From a virus, in the IMG/VR virus record IMGVR_UViG_3300020596_000054, positions 1 to 41,140 of that record: DNA of 41,140 nucleotides. One strand, 5' to 3'. The notes under the pieces are model-generated. The model searched no databases and was not told where the DNA came from. It saw nothing but the letters and a program-made list of their open reading frames with translations. Numbering within the stretch: position 1 is the first letter of the stretch; each line of letters starts with the position of its first letter. Shown here one piece after another: positions 31,319-38,512 of the stretch. A program made the position numbers and the translations under genes.

Positions 31319-32736
31319 CAGCCTACCGCCAGCAGCGCCTGCCGCCCCCGGATCTCGAGGCCTCGGAAATGAACGACGCCGCCCATGTCGACGCGCTCGA
31401 CGCCGCAGACTGTGCCGAACATGGACAGGAACGCCTCGCGGTGCATGGCGCGGCCGTCAGCCCATGATTGATAGCGCTCGAAAAGCCGGTCGCCGTCGAC
31501 CAGCTGTTCCGGTGAACGAACGGTGCATGCCGCGTGGAAAACTAACAGCTGATCCACAAGGGCCTTTACGGCGTCTCGCTGCACCGGCACCTTGGGCGCT
31601 TCCGGTGTGGCGGGCCCTTGGACGAACGGCGCCGCAGCAACGGGATTAGTGGGCGCCGCCAGCTGCACATCTGGCGGCGCCACCGGGCCGGCGCTCACGG
31701 GGTTGTGAGACGCCGACACTGCGGGGCCGCCGATTGGGGTAGCAGCTTGTCCCGCAACTGAAACGTTGATGGTGTGATGACTGCTCGACGCCTGGTGATC
31801 ACGCCCTGACGACGCCGGCCCTTCGCCGCCGCCCTGCGACGCCAGCTGAGCATAACGCGGCACATCACTCGCGAGCCGTCGCTGCGAAGGCGGCGGCGCT
31901 TGGATCTCGACCGTCGGCATTTGCAACGCCGGCGCGACCAGCGCGAACCCGAACGTCGCCCAAAATCCCAACAGCCCGACGATGAAGACCGGCAGCCAGA
32001 ACTGCACGTCTTCGATCGTCGTCTTTACGCCGAGGCCGGTGACGATCCGCGCAACGATCGCCATGTCGGGGTTGCCGCCGGCGACCTTGGCCACACCATC
32101 GAGGCCGCCAGCTTGGCGTTCGATCGCCTCGGCGAGTTGCTTGGCGCGCTCGGCGTCGGCGAGCTTCACGCGCAGCTCGCCGACACGTTTGCACGCCGTC
32201 GGCGCCCATCCAGGATCGGCGCAGTTGTTCGTGGCCTCGCCGATCGTTTGCCTCGCCTTGCCGATGTAGGCGGCGAGCTCCTGTTCGATGCGCTGTTTCG
32301 TCTGCGCCGGGTCGGGTTGCGAACCGAGTGCGGCGAGCGCGGCACGATCAGCATGGAGCCGGTCGCGGGTGACCGACCCCTGCATCGCCTGATCCTCGCG
32401 CGCGACAGCGGTGTCCGCCATTGTCACGCCCATGATGCGCCAGCCTGACAGCTGCGAAAGTGCAAAGCAGGCGATGATCGGCACCATCAGCGCGATTCGC
32501 ATGAACCAGGCGCTGATGTCCCAGCCGCGTACGTCTCGCAATTTCGTCGGCAGGTACGCGCCGAGAACGGCGATCGCCAGAAACGCAGCGGCATACCCCA
32601 AGCTTGATCCGGGGTTCACCCATCCGCCGCCCTGGCGCCACCCGAACATCGTGTTCATTGACGCCTCGACGACCCAGCACGCCATCACGGCTTGGACCGG
32701 AATGGACGCGTTTTTCAGATTATCTGTGGTCAGCAT
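31318..32736 (-). CDS. Membrane protein with primase-type C-terminal winged helix
   Basis: 472 aa. Hydrophobic segments lie near 12-28, 47-65, 80-97 and 245-270. Between 110 and 225 is a long charged helical region with a cysteine pair (C172, C182 in NNCADPGWAPTACKRVG). A Pro/Ala/Ser-rich linker (275-385) leads to a C-terminal domain at about 386-472 with the look of the winged helix at the end of phage and plasmid primases (DGDRLFERYQSWADGRAMHR, FLSMFGTVCGVERVDMGG, VHFRGLEI). This would tether a replication-type DNA-binding domain to the membrane. Same architecture as the 310-aa protein at 2559-3491. Confidence 0.8.
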   Translation of the reverse strand: MLTTDNLKNASIPVQAVMACWVVEASMNTMFGWRQGGGWVNPGSSLGYAAAFLAIAVLGAYLPTKLRDVRGWDISAWFMRIALMVPIIACFALSQLSGWRIMGVTMADTAVAREDQAMQGSVTRDRLHADRAALAALGSQPDPAQTKQRIEQELAAYIGKARQTIGEATNNCADPGWAPTACKRVGELRVKLADAERAKQLAEAIERQAGGLDGVAKVAGGNPDMAIVARIVTGLGVKTTIEDVQFWLPVFIVGLLGFWATFGFALVAPALQMPTVEIQAPPPSQRRLASDVPRYAQLASQGGGEGPASSGRDHQASSSHHTINVSVAGQAATPIGGPAVSASHNPVSAGPVAPPDVQLAAPTNPVAAAPFVQGPATPEAPKVPVQRDAVKALVDQLLVFHAACTVRSPEQLVDGDRLFERYQSWADGRAMHREAFLSMFGTVCGVERVDMGGVVHFRGLEIRGRQALLAVG

Positions 32737-33065
32737 GCCGCCAGCTCCTGCTCGAGGCGATTGAGGGATCGGTCGAACCGCGCATCATCGCGCCGGTCCT
32801 CGACGCGCCGCAGCGCGCGATTGACCGCCATGGGATCAAGGCCGAGCGCACGAGCGATCGCGTTCTGCTCGACGTCGAAACTGACGATCGCGAGATAGAT
32901 CGACGTCTGCCGAGCGCGCGAGATCGCGTTCGACGGCCGCCGGCCGGCGCTGCGCATGTCGGCAGGCACCTGGTCACGAGTGACGACGGCAAGGGCCGCC
33001 TCGAATGCCGATGCCGCTGCGAGGCGACCGGCGCGTTTCACGCGGCGTCTAAGTTTGGGCGACAT
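32730..33065 (-). CDS. DnaA domain IV-like DNA-binding protein
   Basis: 111 aa. A basic N-terminus is followed by a segment laid out like the C-terminal DNA-box-binding domain of DnaA: ISRARQTSIYLAIVSFDVEQ, then NAIARALGLDPMAVNRALRR and VEDRRDDARFD. In DnaA the second part is an HTH with the DHTTV signature; here the signature residues differ (DPMAV), so binding specificity should differ too. It overlaps both neighbours (17 bp and 7 bp). With no DnaA ATPase domain, it may mark the origin for the primase and helicase or regulate transcription. Confidence 0.72.
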   Translation of the reverse strand: MSPKLRRRVKRAGRLAAASAFEAALAVVTRDQVPADMRSAGRRPSNAISRARQTSIYLAIVSFDVEQNAIARALGLDPMAVNRALRRVEDRRDDARFDRSLNRLEQELAAC

Positions 33066-33438
33066 GGCTGCCTCCCCGCGCCTGGCGTCGCCGCTCAGCG
33101 GCCACGAGTGCGCCGATGTAGGCCAGCGCCAGCGTGTGGACCGTCAACGGGTTTGTGACGGCCCGCTGGTCGCCGGCGAGCACGCGTGTCGCAATCTCGC
33201 CGGCCGTTCCGAAGTCGACATCGGGGCCGATCATGGTCGCGGATCTGGCCGCGACGTCTATTAGGGCGAGTTTTCCATCTGGCATTTTGGCCACGCAGCG
33301 GCGTGGCGCGAGAGCATCGATCGGCACATCGTCAGCCGGCGCGATTTCGGCGATGCAGGAGAGCTTATCGGCGACGGCTAGGTCGAGCTCGACCAGGTCA
33401 AAGGGATCGGCACGCGCGGGCAATTGATCATCGTACAT
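33049..33438 (-). CDS. First gene of the leftward early operon, unknown
   Basis: 129 aa from ATG 33438, which has a GAGG ribosome site; an ATG at 33450 lacks one. Sequence is acidic in the first part (PFDLVELDLAVADKLSCIAE) and helical at the C-terminus (TVHTLALAYIGALVAAERRR). No recognised domain. Its position directly opposite the XRE regulator is where Cro- or CII-like functions often lie, but no HTH is evident. Confidence 0.7.
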   Translation of the reverse strand: MYDDQLPARADPFDLVELDLAVADKLSCIAEIAPADDVPIDALAPRRCVAKMPDGKLALIDVAARSATMIGPDVDFGTAGEIATRVLAGDQRAVTNPLTVHTLALAYIGALVAAERRRQARGGSHVAQT

Positions 33439-33697
33439 GCGGCCTCGCATCGGTTACGGGGTGGACGGACTACGCCACACAACGCGGCCGACAGGGCCTT
33501 ACGGACGAAAAGTCCGGCCCCGATATGCTGCACACTGATCGGGGCCGGGAGGTTAGGTGTCGCGGTCTAGGCGCAACACCGGAAGGACGCTAGACACAAA
33601 TTTGCTTTACGTGCTTCGGCAAATCTGGTCAACCGTTGAGCTACGTGCAGTGTCATTTACGTGTTGGTGTGCCCCGGCGGTTGCAAAATGCCGCCCC
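33439..33697. promoter_or_regulatory. Divergent switch region with hairpin and repeated TTTACGTG
   Basis: About 260 bp between the leftward early operon and the rightward XRE gene. A perfect 11-bp inverted repeat, CCGGCCCCGAT (33514-33524) and ATCGGGGCCGG (33538-33548), has a 13-nt loop. Three copies of (TT)TACGTG lie at 33606-33613, 33642-33647 and 33656-33663, and TTTGC/GCAAA face each other around the first copy. These are candidate operators for the adjacent XRE regulator. No clear promoter hexamers seen. Confidence 0.55.
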
Positions 33698-33973
33698 ATG
33701 GAAAGGTTTCACACTCGCATCATGCGCATCTTCGGGCAGCAGCTGAAAGCCGCGCGCATCGACGCCGGTTTCCGCACGGCTAAAGAGTTCGCTGACGCGC
33801 TCGGCGTCGAGCCTCCGACCTATCGGTACTGGGAACGCGGCAAGTCGCTTCCCGATCTCGTGACCGTCGCCCGCATCTGCAAATTGCTGCAGCGGGACGC
33901 CAACTATTTTTTGCCCGATGCGCTTTCAGGCACCGACGCGCGGCGGGGAAACGACGGCAGCCGCGCCGCCTAA
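33698..33973 (+). CDS. XRE-family transcriptional regulator (candidate phage repressor)
   Basis: 91 aa from ATG 33698 (MERFHTRIMRIFGQQLKAAR); the next ATG at 33722 is also plausible. It contains one HTH: FGQQLKAARIDAGFRTAKEF, ADALGVEPPTYRYWERGKSL, then PDLVTVARICKLL. There is no peptidase or dimerisation domain like lambda CI, so it is a short repressor or Cro-type protein. It is divergent from the replication operon and heads the rightward lysogeny genes, the usual position of the master regulator. Confidence 0.85.
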   Translation: MERFHTRIMRIFGQQLKAARIDAGFRTAKEFADALGVEPPTYRYWERGKSLPDLVTVARICKLLQRDANYFLPDALSGTDARRGNDGSRAA

Positions 33974-34201
33974 AAGGTCGCCCCCTCAGCCACATTCGTC
34001 TCGTCGTCCGGAACGACTGACGAACTTCTGCCACACCTAAACGCAGAACAGATTTACTTTTTTGATTGACGACGAGAGTCGAGGTAAATTACTTTTACTT
34101 CGCTTCGGTCCGTTTGCCGAAGCACGAAGCGGGGTAACGAAGGTGAGGCGTCAGCGATCCAGCCTTGGTCACTGGCGCCTTTCCCATTCCGGGAGATCGA
34201 C
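33974..34201. promoter_or_regulatory. Intergenic region with candidate promoter and inverted ATTTAC/GTAAAT
   Basis: TTGATT (34062-34067), 17 bp and TAAATT (34085-34090) form a fair sigma70 promoter facing the genes at 34202 onward. ATTTAC (34052-34057) and GTAAAT (34084-34089) flank it as an inverted repeat, a possible operator. Confidence 0.42.
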
Positions 34202-34609
34202 ATGCAAACACAGCAGAACTTGACCTGGTCGCGCGTGGCCAGGAACACCGACTACGCCACCGACGGCGTTCGGGCGTACCGCATCGCCTTCGACGGTAGG
34301 GTGTTCGTCGCCGAAGTTTCACTCATCCGCCGGCGGGACGTGCTCTCGCGTAGCGAGTTCACCCGCAAAGTCGCAGCGCAGGACTTTTGTGCAGCGTTCG
34401 CAAGCAACCTGGCGCGCCAGGTGTTCCTCGAGACGATCCTCGCTAACGCCTTCGACGCCGCCGCCCGCACCACGTTTACCAAGCGGCACGCCGCACGTCA
34501 CATCCTTGCCGAGCTGCAACGCGCTGGCTTCGAATTCAGTTTCAAGGGCGGGCTGGCCACCGCTGACGTCACTGAGGTCGAGCAGGCGAGCGAGGCGGCC
34601 AGCGCATGA
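34202..34609 (+). CDS. Unknown protein, rightward operon
   Basis: 135 aa, preceded by GGGAGA. The N-terminus looks beta-rich (VRAYRIAFDGRVFVAEVSLI) and the rest helical (FASNLARQVFLETILANAFD). Not recognised. It overlaps the next gene by ATGA and begins a run of small genes between the regulator and the integrase, where phages commonly carry accessory genes. Confidence 0.7.
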   Translation: MQTQQNLTWSRVARNTDYATDGVRAYRIAFDGRVFVAEVSLIRRRDVLSRSEFTRKVAAQDFCAAFASNLARQVFLETILANAFDAAARTTFTKRHAARHILAELQRAGFEFSFKGGLATADVTEVEQASEAASA

Positions 34610-34797
34610 TCACCAACTGGCCCGTCGAGGCGTATCTCGTGACGGTGGCGCTCGTCATCGTCGCTTTCAACATCGGCATCGCAGCCGGCATCGCGATTGC
34701 CCGGCACCTGGACGCCGAAGATTTCAACGCCGGCGACGTCACCGACGACGCCGATCACCCCACGCTGACACTGATCGGAGGGCGTCGCAATGGCTGA
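34606..34797 (+). CDS. Small membrane protein
   Basis: 63 aa with one N-terminal membrane helix (AYLVTVALVIVAFNIGIAAG) and an acidic tail (LDAEDFNAGDVTDDADHPTL). Coupled to both neighbours by overlap. Function unknown; small membrane proteins in this location can act in superinfection exclusion. Confidence 0.7.
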   Translation: MITNWPVEAYLVTVALVIVAFNIGIAAGIAIARHLDAEDFNAGDVTDDADHPTLTLIGGRRNG

Positions 34798-35152
34798 AGC
34801 GAAACGCGGGTCGCTGGTCGGCCGGCAAAACCTCTACACCTGCCCGACGTGCATGAAGGCAATTTGCACGGTCGACAAAGACGACGGCACAACGCCGTTC
34901 ACGATCCAGTGCCAGGCAACGCCAGGTTGCCGGACACTAGCCTACAGCGCCCTTTACAATGTCGTCCCCGGAACCTTTCAGGCAACGCACGAATGGTACC
35001 GGCCGTCGATCTTGAATGTCATGCCGCCTCATCTTGCCGCGCACGTCGCGAAAGGCGGTTTGCTGCTGCGCCAAATTCTAAAGCTGCCGCCGTTCGTCCA
35101 GGTCGCGTCTGACGCCGAAGCGCCGACATACCCCGTCGAGAAAGGAAATTGA
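34790..35152 (+). CDS. Zinc-ribbon-like protein
   Basis: 120 aa. An N-terminal CPTC...C...C arrangement (YTCPTCMKAICTVDKDDG, then IQCQATPGC) looks like a treble-clef or zinc-ribbon motif with Cys at about 18, 21, 41 and 47. The C-terminal part (EWYRPSILNVMPPHLAAHVA) is helical. It overlaps the upstream gene by 8 bp. Probably binds nucleic acid or protein; no family name. Confidence 0.75.
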   Translation: MAEAKRGSLVGRQNLYTCPTCMKAICTVDKDDGTTPFTIQCQATPGCRTLAYSALYNVVPGTFQATHEWYRPSILNVMPPHLAAHVAKGGLLLRQILKLPPFVQVASDAEAPTYPVEKGN

Positions 35153-35154
35153 CG

Positions 35155-35469
35155 ATGCCAACGCGCGCACTGAACGTCGAGGACGTGGCGGCGGAGCTCG
35201 GCCGCAAAGTCGATTGGGTACACAACAACTGGCGCGAGCTCGTCCAGATCGAAGGCATGCCGGCGCCGCTGCACGGCGTCGGCGCCCTGGCCTGGTCGGC
35301 GCCGGCATTCTATGCGTGGCTCGATCGAGATCTGGCCGAGCCACTAAAGCCGGCAGCGGCAGCCTATCGCGCCGCCCTCGAGGCCGCTCGCCCCGAACAG
35401 CAAACGGTGCGGGACAACACCCAGGAATGGCGGGACCACCTGAATAATCGTTTCAACACGGTGATTTAG
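35155..35469 (+). CDS. AlpA/excisionase-like HTH protein
   Basis: 104 aa from ATG 35155, preceded by AAAGGAAA. Residues 4-60 resemble MerR/AlpA-type winged HTH proteins of phage excisionases: LNVEDVAAELGRKVDWVHNN, then WSAPAFYAWLDRDL. The remainder is helical. Lying three genes before the integrase, it is the best candidate for the recombination directionality factor, or for an AlpA-like activator. Assigned by pattern only. Confidence 0.65.
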   Translation: MPTRALNVEDVAAELGRKVDWVHNNWRELVQIEGMPAPLHGVGALAWSAPAFYAWLDRDLAEPLKPAAAAYRAALEAARPEQQTVRDNTQEWRDHLNNRFNTVI

Positions 35470-35471
35470 AA

Positions 35472-35669
35472 ATGGCGAATACCCTGCTTAAATTTCCGCG
35501 AATATTGCGCGTCGTACGCCCGAAAATCGACGAAGGCGAGCTCGAGCTCGAGGCGCAATATGAGGTTTATCGACTTCTCGTGCCGCTCCCGAAAGCCGCG
35601 CAGGAACGCGTTCTGATGCAGATCGCGCAGATCCTGCAGGACCGCCACGCCTATAGATACGAGGATTGA
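35472..35669 (+). CDS. Small unknown protein
   Basis: 65 aa (MANTLLKFPRILRVVRPKID), predicted helical in the second half (YEVYRLLVPLPKAAQERVLM). It starts 2 bp after the previous stop. No domain recognised. Confidence 0.62.
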   Translation: MANTLLKFPRILRVVRPKIDEGELELEAQYEVYRLLVPLPKAAQERVLMQIAQILQDRHAYRYED

Positions 35670-35671
35670 CA

Positions 35672-35896
35672 ATGGAAGACAGCATCCAAGACGCTAGGCC
35701 CGGCGATGTTTTCGTCGATAGTGACGGCCAGATTTATAGGGTTAAGGCTCGGTTCAATGAGCCAGTGATCGAATTGGCCATGATCGACCCCGTCTACCCA
35801 TCTTCGATCGCCGGCAATGACCTGCCGCCGACAATGCGAGGCACCATCCACGCGCAGATGTGGGACGGCTTCAAGCGCATCTACCGGCCGGACTGA
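35672..35896 (+). CDS. Small unknown protein upstream of integrase
   Basis: 74 aa from ATG 35672. The first half looks like a small beta fold (RPGDVFVDSDGQIYRVKARF); the C-terminus is aromatic and basic (QMWDGFKRIYRPD). It starts 2 bp after the preceding stop. Not recognised. Confidence 0.62.
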   Translation: MEDSIQDARPGDVFVDSDGQIYRVKARFNEPVIELAMIDPVYPSSIAGNDLPPTMRGTIHAQMWDGFKRIYRPD

Positions 35897-35964
35897 CGCC
35901 CCTGTTTGAAAAACGGGCGAATCCTTCATTGTCGCCAGCGTTGGATCACCGGGAGAAAACCGCC

Positions 35965-37107
35965 ATGGCAACGATCACGGTCAAATACCTGAAATTCCGC
36001 GATGGTCGGCCGCGTTGGGAACCAGGCCCCACGCTGCGCGCCAAGGGGATCAAGGGCCGTGATCTCAAGGACGAGGCCGGGCGCTGGCTCGGCCTCGAGG
36101 CGGCGATCGCCGCCGCCAACGCGCTCAATGCGGAGATCCACGCCTGGCGACTGACCGGTCGCCGGCGCCCGCCCGTACCTCGCAAAGTCGTCGCTCGCAC
36201 AGTGCGTCACCTCAGCGACGACTGGCAGAAGAGCGTGAAGTTCACGAAGCGCGGCGCCAACACGCAACGCGACTACCTTTCGAAAGCCAGCCTATTTCTC
36301 GCCGAGTTCGGTGATGCACCGGTCGCTGCGATCGAAAAGGCGCATCTTTATCGCTGGTGGCAGGAGCTGCACGGCGAGCGCGGCCACGCCATGGCGAACG
36401 GCGTGCTGGCCGTTGCACGGGTGATGCTGAGCCACGCCACGCGGATCGGCTGGCGCGCTGACAATCCTGCGATGAAACTCGGTTTGGAAACGGTCGCGCC
36501 TCGCGTCGTCGTCTGGACGCCGGCCGAAATCGCCGCGTTCGTCGGCGCCGCCGATCGGCTCGGCCAGCACGCGATCGCCGACGCGGTGATCATCGCCCTG
36601 CACACTGGCCAGCGCCAGGGCGACGTGCTCGCGCTCGAGCACGCAGCAACGACGAACGGCCGGGTCATGTTTCGCCAGGGGAAGACCGGCGCCCGCGTGT
36701 CCGTGCCGCTGACGCCGGCGCTCGAGCAGCGCCTGGACGAGATCCGCGCCAGGCGCGCCGCCGGCGCCGTTGTCGAGCTCCACGCGCGCCAGGTTGTTCT
36801 CGACGACCAGGGCCGGGACTACACCGGCTCGCGCTACAACAAGGCCTTTGTGCAGGTGCGCGACGCTGCCGCCGCCGAGGCCGGCCCACAGATCGCCGGC
36901 CGCTTGTTCCTGGATCTTCGCGACACGGCCGTAACGCGGCTGGCGCTCGCCGGCTGCACCATCGCCGAGATCCGGGCAATCACAGGTCACACGCTGCAAA
37001 CCATCCATTCGGTCCTGCAGCACTATCTGGCGCTCGACGACCGTATGGCCGACGCTGGCATCGATCGATTGAAGGTTTGGCTCGCAGACGAAGGGATCGC
37101 GATATGA
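35965..37107 (+). CDS. int: Tyrosine integrase
   Basis: 380 aa from ATG 35965, which has GGGAG before it; a longer frame from 35860 overlaps the upstream gene. N-terminal arm-binding region, SAM-like core-binding domain at about 75-170 and catalytic domain at 180-370. Catalytic residues: Arg 217 (HTGQRQGDVL), Lys 240 (FRQGKTG), Arg 319 (LFLDLRDTAVTRL), His 342 (ITGH) and Tyr 354 (HYLAL). In the HxLR box the His is replaced by Leu 316. It recombines attP with a host tRNA-Lys gene. The attP core lies 456 bp downstream. Confidence 0.95.
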   Translation: MATITVKYLKFRDGRPRWEPGPTLRAKGIKGRDLKDEAGRWLGLEAAIAAANALNAEIHAWRLTGRRRPPVPRKVVARTVRHLSDDWQKSVKFTKRGANTQRDYLSKASLFLAEFGDAPVAAIEKAHLYRWWQELHGERGHAMANGVLAVARVMLSHATRIGWRADNPAMKLGLETVAPRVVVWTPAEIAAFVGAADRLGQHAIADAVIIALHTGQRQGDVLALEHAATTNGRVMFRQGKTGARVSVPLTPALEQRLDEIRARRAAGAVVELHARQVVLDDQGRDYTGSRYNKAFVQVRDAAAAEAGPQIAGRLFLDLRDTAVTRLALAGCTIAEIRAITGHTLQTIHSVLQHYLALDDRMADAGIDRLKVWLADEGIAI

Positions 37108-37508
37108 GCACGTCGAAGTCACTTGCGGAAGAACTACCCGACGCAATTGCCAAAGTCAGCGAATTGATCGGAAGCATGAACGCGCAAGGAAACGAGCTAA
37201 ATGCTGTCTGTCCTGGCGCTGGCGACGGCACTCACATGGTCATGAAACTCCTGCGCGTCAAACGAGACGTTGCAGTGGCAGCGATGCAAAGCGGTGACGT
37301 GGTGGCGATGCTCACCGCTTATCTGCAGCTCGCGCCAGCACTTAAGCTTACGACAGAGGATGCGCCGCCGGCCGATGCGGACTTTCCGAAGCCTGGCAGA
37401 AAAGATGGCGGCACTCCATGCGGCGAGTGTCATTTGAGCCCCGGCGAGGTTTGCGATATCTGCGGAGCAATTGAGCCGCGTAGATCGTCCGACTTCTCGC
37501 CAAAATAG
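37104..37508 (+). CDS. Zinc-ribbon protein coupled to the integrase
   Basis: 134 aa, overlapping the integrase by ATGA. The N-terminal 95 residues are helical (SLAEELPDAIAKVSELIGSM). The C-terminus has two CxxC pairs (PCGECHLSPGEVCDICGAIE), a zinc-ribbon or knuckle. The last codons contain a CGTCCGACT site of the attP type, so the gene's 3' end is also part of attP. Possibly an accessory recombination factor; this is inferred from position only. Confidence 0.75.
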   Translation: MSTSKSLAEELPDAIAKVSELIGSMNAQGNELNAVCPGAGDGTHMVMKLLRVKRDVAVAAMQSGDVVAMLTAYLQLAPALKLTTEDAPPADADFPKPGRKDGGTPCGECHLSPGEVCDICGAIEPRRSSDFSPK

Positions 37509-37705
37509 CCCCGCTAAACGCCCATCGTCCGACTATTAAGGCGTTGAATTTGCTCGGTTCGCTCTGACTTTTAATCAGATGGTCGAGGGTTCGATCCCCT
37601 CCCCGCTCACCACAAAAACAGCAATCACATCAAGAACTTAAGAAACACCGTCGCCGGAACAACCGGCGAACGGCAGCGGGTTTGAAAAGTCGGACGTCCG
37701 ACTTT
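37484..37705. other. attP with tRNA-Lys(TTT) 3' half and CGTCCGACT arm-type repeats
   Basis: 37563-37612 reproduces the 3' part of a tRNA-Lys: anticodon stem-loop with CTTTTAA, variable loop, T-arm GAGGG-TTCGATC-CCCTC, acceptor strand and CCA. The 5' half is missing, so it is an attachment site, not a gene. CGTCCGACT lies to the left at 37486-37494 and 37526-37534 (both inside ATCGTCCGACT) and to the right at 37695-37703, where it forms part of a palindrome. These fit integrase arm sites. Confidence 0.85.
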
Positions 37706-37708
37706 TTA
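37685..37708. terminator. Palindromic bidirectional terminator
   Basis: AAAAGTCGG-ACGT-CCGACTTTT is a perfect palindrome (37685-37706) with T-tracts in both directions. It lies between the rightward integrase operon and the end of the leftward lysis operon, whose last stop codon overlaps it. Also contains an arm-type CGTCCGACT. Confidence 0.75.
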
Positions 37709-38077
37709 GTGCCTGACGACCTTCGGCTGCCAGCCTTCGATCAGACGAAGACGGTTTTCGATTCGCGGCAGCCGGCCGTCTTCCTTGTCGTCGATCTTGG
37801 TCAGCCGCCGCTCATGCGCCTGGACCGTCGGCGAGTGATCAACCAGCCATGTCACAAAGCCCCACAGCGCACCCACGATGATCACCATCGAGATCACCGT
37901 GGCCCCGACTTTGGAGTATGACATCGGTTCAGGCCGACCCGCTTCGCGCTCGAGGAGTTTTTTCACGCCGGCGTCGATCCCTACGATGTTGATATCCATC
38001 CGGGTGACGTCGCGCTGCAGCACCGCGACATTGGTTTCGACGGTGGCGATCCGCTGTTCCATGTCGTGCTGGCTCAT
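37706..38077 (-). CDS. Coiled-coil membrane protein, holin candidate
   Basis: 123 aa. N-terminal coiled coil (MEQRIATVETNVAVLQRDVT), one membrane helix (VGATVISMVIIVGALWGFVT) and a C-terminal charged helix (KIDDKEDGRLPRIENRLRLI). This topology resembles haemolysin XhlA-type and some class III holins. It is the last gene of the lysis module and overlaps the o-spanin by ATGA. No other holin candidate is evident apart from the membrane tail of the endolysin. Confidence 0.65.
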   Translation of the reverse strand: MSQHDMEQRIATVETNVAVLQRDVTRMDINIVGIDAGVKKLLEREAGRPEPMSYSKVGATVISMVIIVGALWGFVTWLVDHSPTVQAHERRLTKIDDKEDGRLPRIENRLRLIEGWQPKVVRH

Positions 38078-38352
38078 GACGTCTTAGGGTCCTTGGCTGC
38101 GGGTTTGGCCGGGGCAGAGCGCACGCCCGCGCACGGGTCGACCCCCTTCGGCGGTTTGCATAGAGCGGCGCGGCCGAGGTTGTTGCCCTCGATCATGACC
38201 GCCGTGCCCTCAGTCAGCTTGTCCTCGCGGCTGATGCAGACGTGCGCCAGTGCGGCGCACGCTGGCTCAGCAGTCGCGACAATGGTGCTTTGTGCGCAAC
38301 CGCTCAGCAGCCCCAGGCCGCAGAGCACCAGCGCGAGCTTTAAGAGCTGCAT
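38074..38352 (-). CDS. Outer-membrane spanin lipoprotein (Rz1-like)
   Basis: 92 aa with a lipoprotein signal (LLKLALVLCGLGLLSGCAQS) and a short proline- and alanine-rich C-terminus (RSAPAKPAAKDPKTS). It begins inside the preceding i-spanin-like gene (86-bp overlap), the usual Rz/Rz1 arrangement. The mature protein has two additional cysteine-containing segments. o-spanins join with i-spanins to disrupt the outer membrane. Sequence similarity among spanins is weak, so the call depends on context. Confidence 0.75.
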   Translation of the reverse strand: MQLLKLALVLCGLGLLSGCAQSTIVATAEPACAALAHVCISREDKLTEGTAVMIEGNNLGRAALCKPPKGVDPCAGVRSAPAKPAAKDPKTS

Positions 38353-38512
38353 CGGTCAATCCTTTCGTTTGCGTGTTGATGGTGGCAACGGCGGTCGCCG
38401 CGCCGCGCTGCTCGGCTTTCTTGCCGCTGTCCCACATGAAAACTGTCGTCACCAGGCCGAGGATCGCGGCCAGGATGGCACCGTTCAAACTGCCGAAAAT
38501 CGCCTTGATCAT
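38267..38512 (-). CDS. Inner-membrane spanin (Rz-like)
   Basis: 81 aa with one N-terminal membrane anchor (LNGAILAAILGLVTTVFMWD) and a periplasmic helical segment (KKAEQRGAATAVATINTQTK). It overlaps the endolysin by ATGA (38509-38512), and the Rz1-like lipoprotein starts within its 3' end. It is shorter than typical Rz. Confidence 0.7.
   Translation of the reverse strand: MIKAIFGSLNGAILAAILGLVTTVFMWDSGKKAEQRGAATAVATINTQTKGLTDAALKARAGALRPGAAERLRTKHHCRDC

Noticed and set aside
35860-35964. A longer integrase start at 35860
   Set aside because: It overlaps the preceding gene out of frame; ATG 35965 has a good ribosome site and begins a normal integrase N-terminus.
37563-37612. A complete tRNA-Lys gene
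   Set aside because: Only the anticodon arm, T-arm, acceptor 3' strand and CCA are present; no D-arm or 5' acceptor strand precedes it, so it is an attachment-site fragment.
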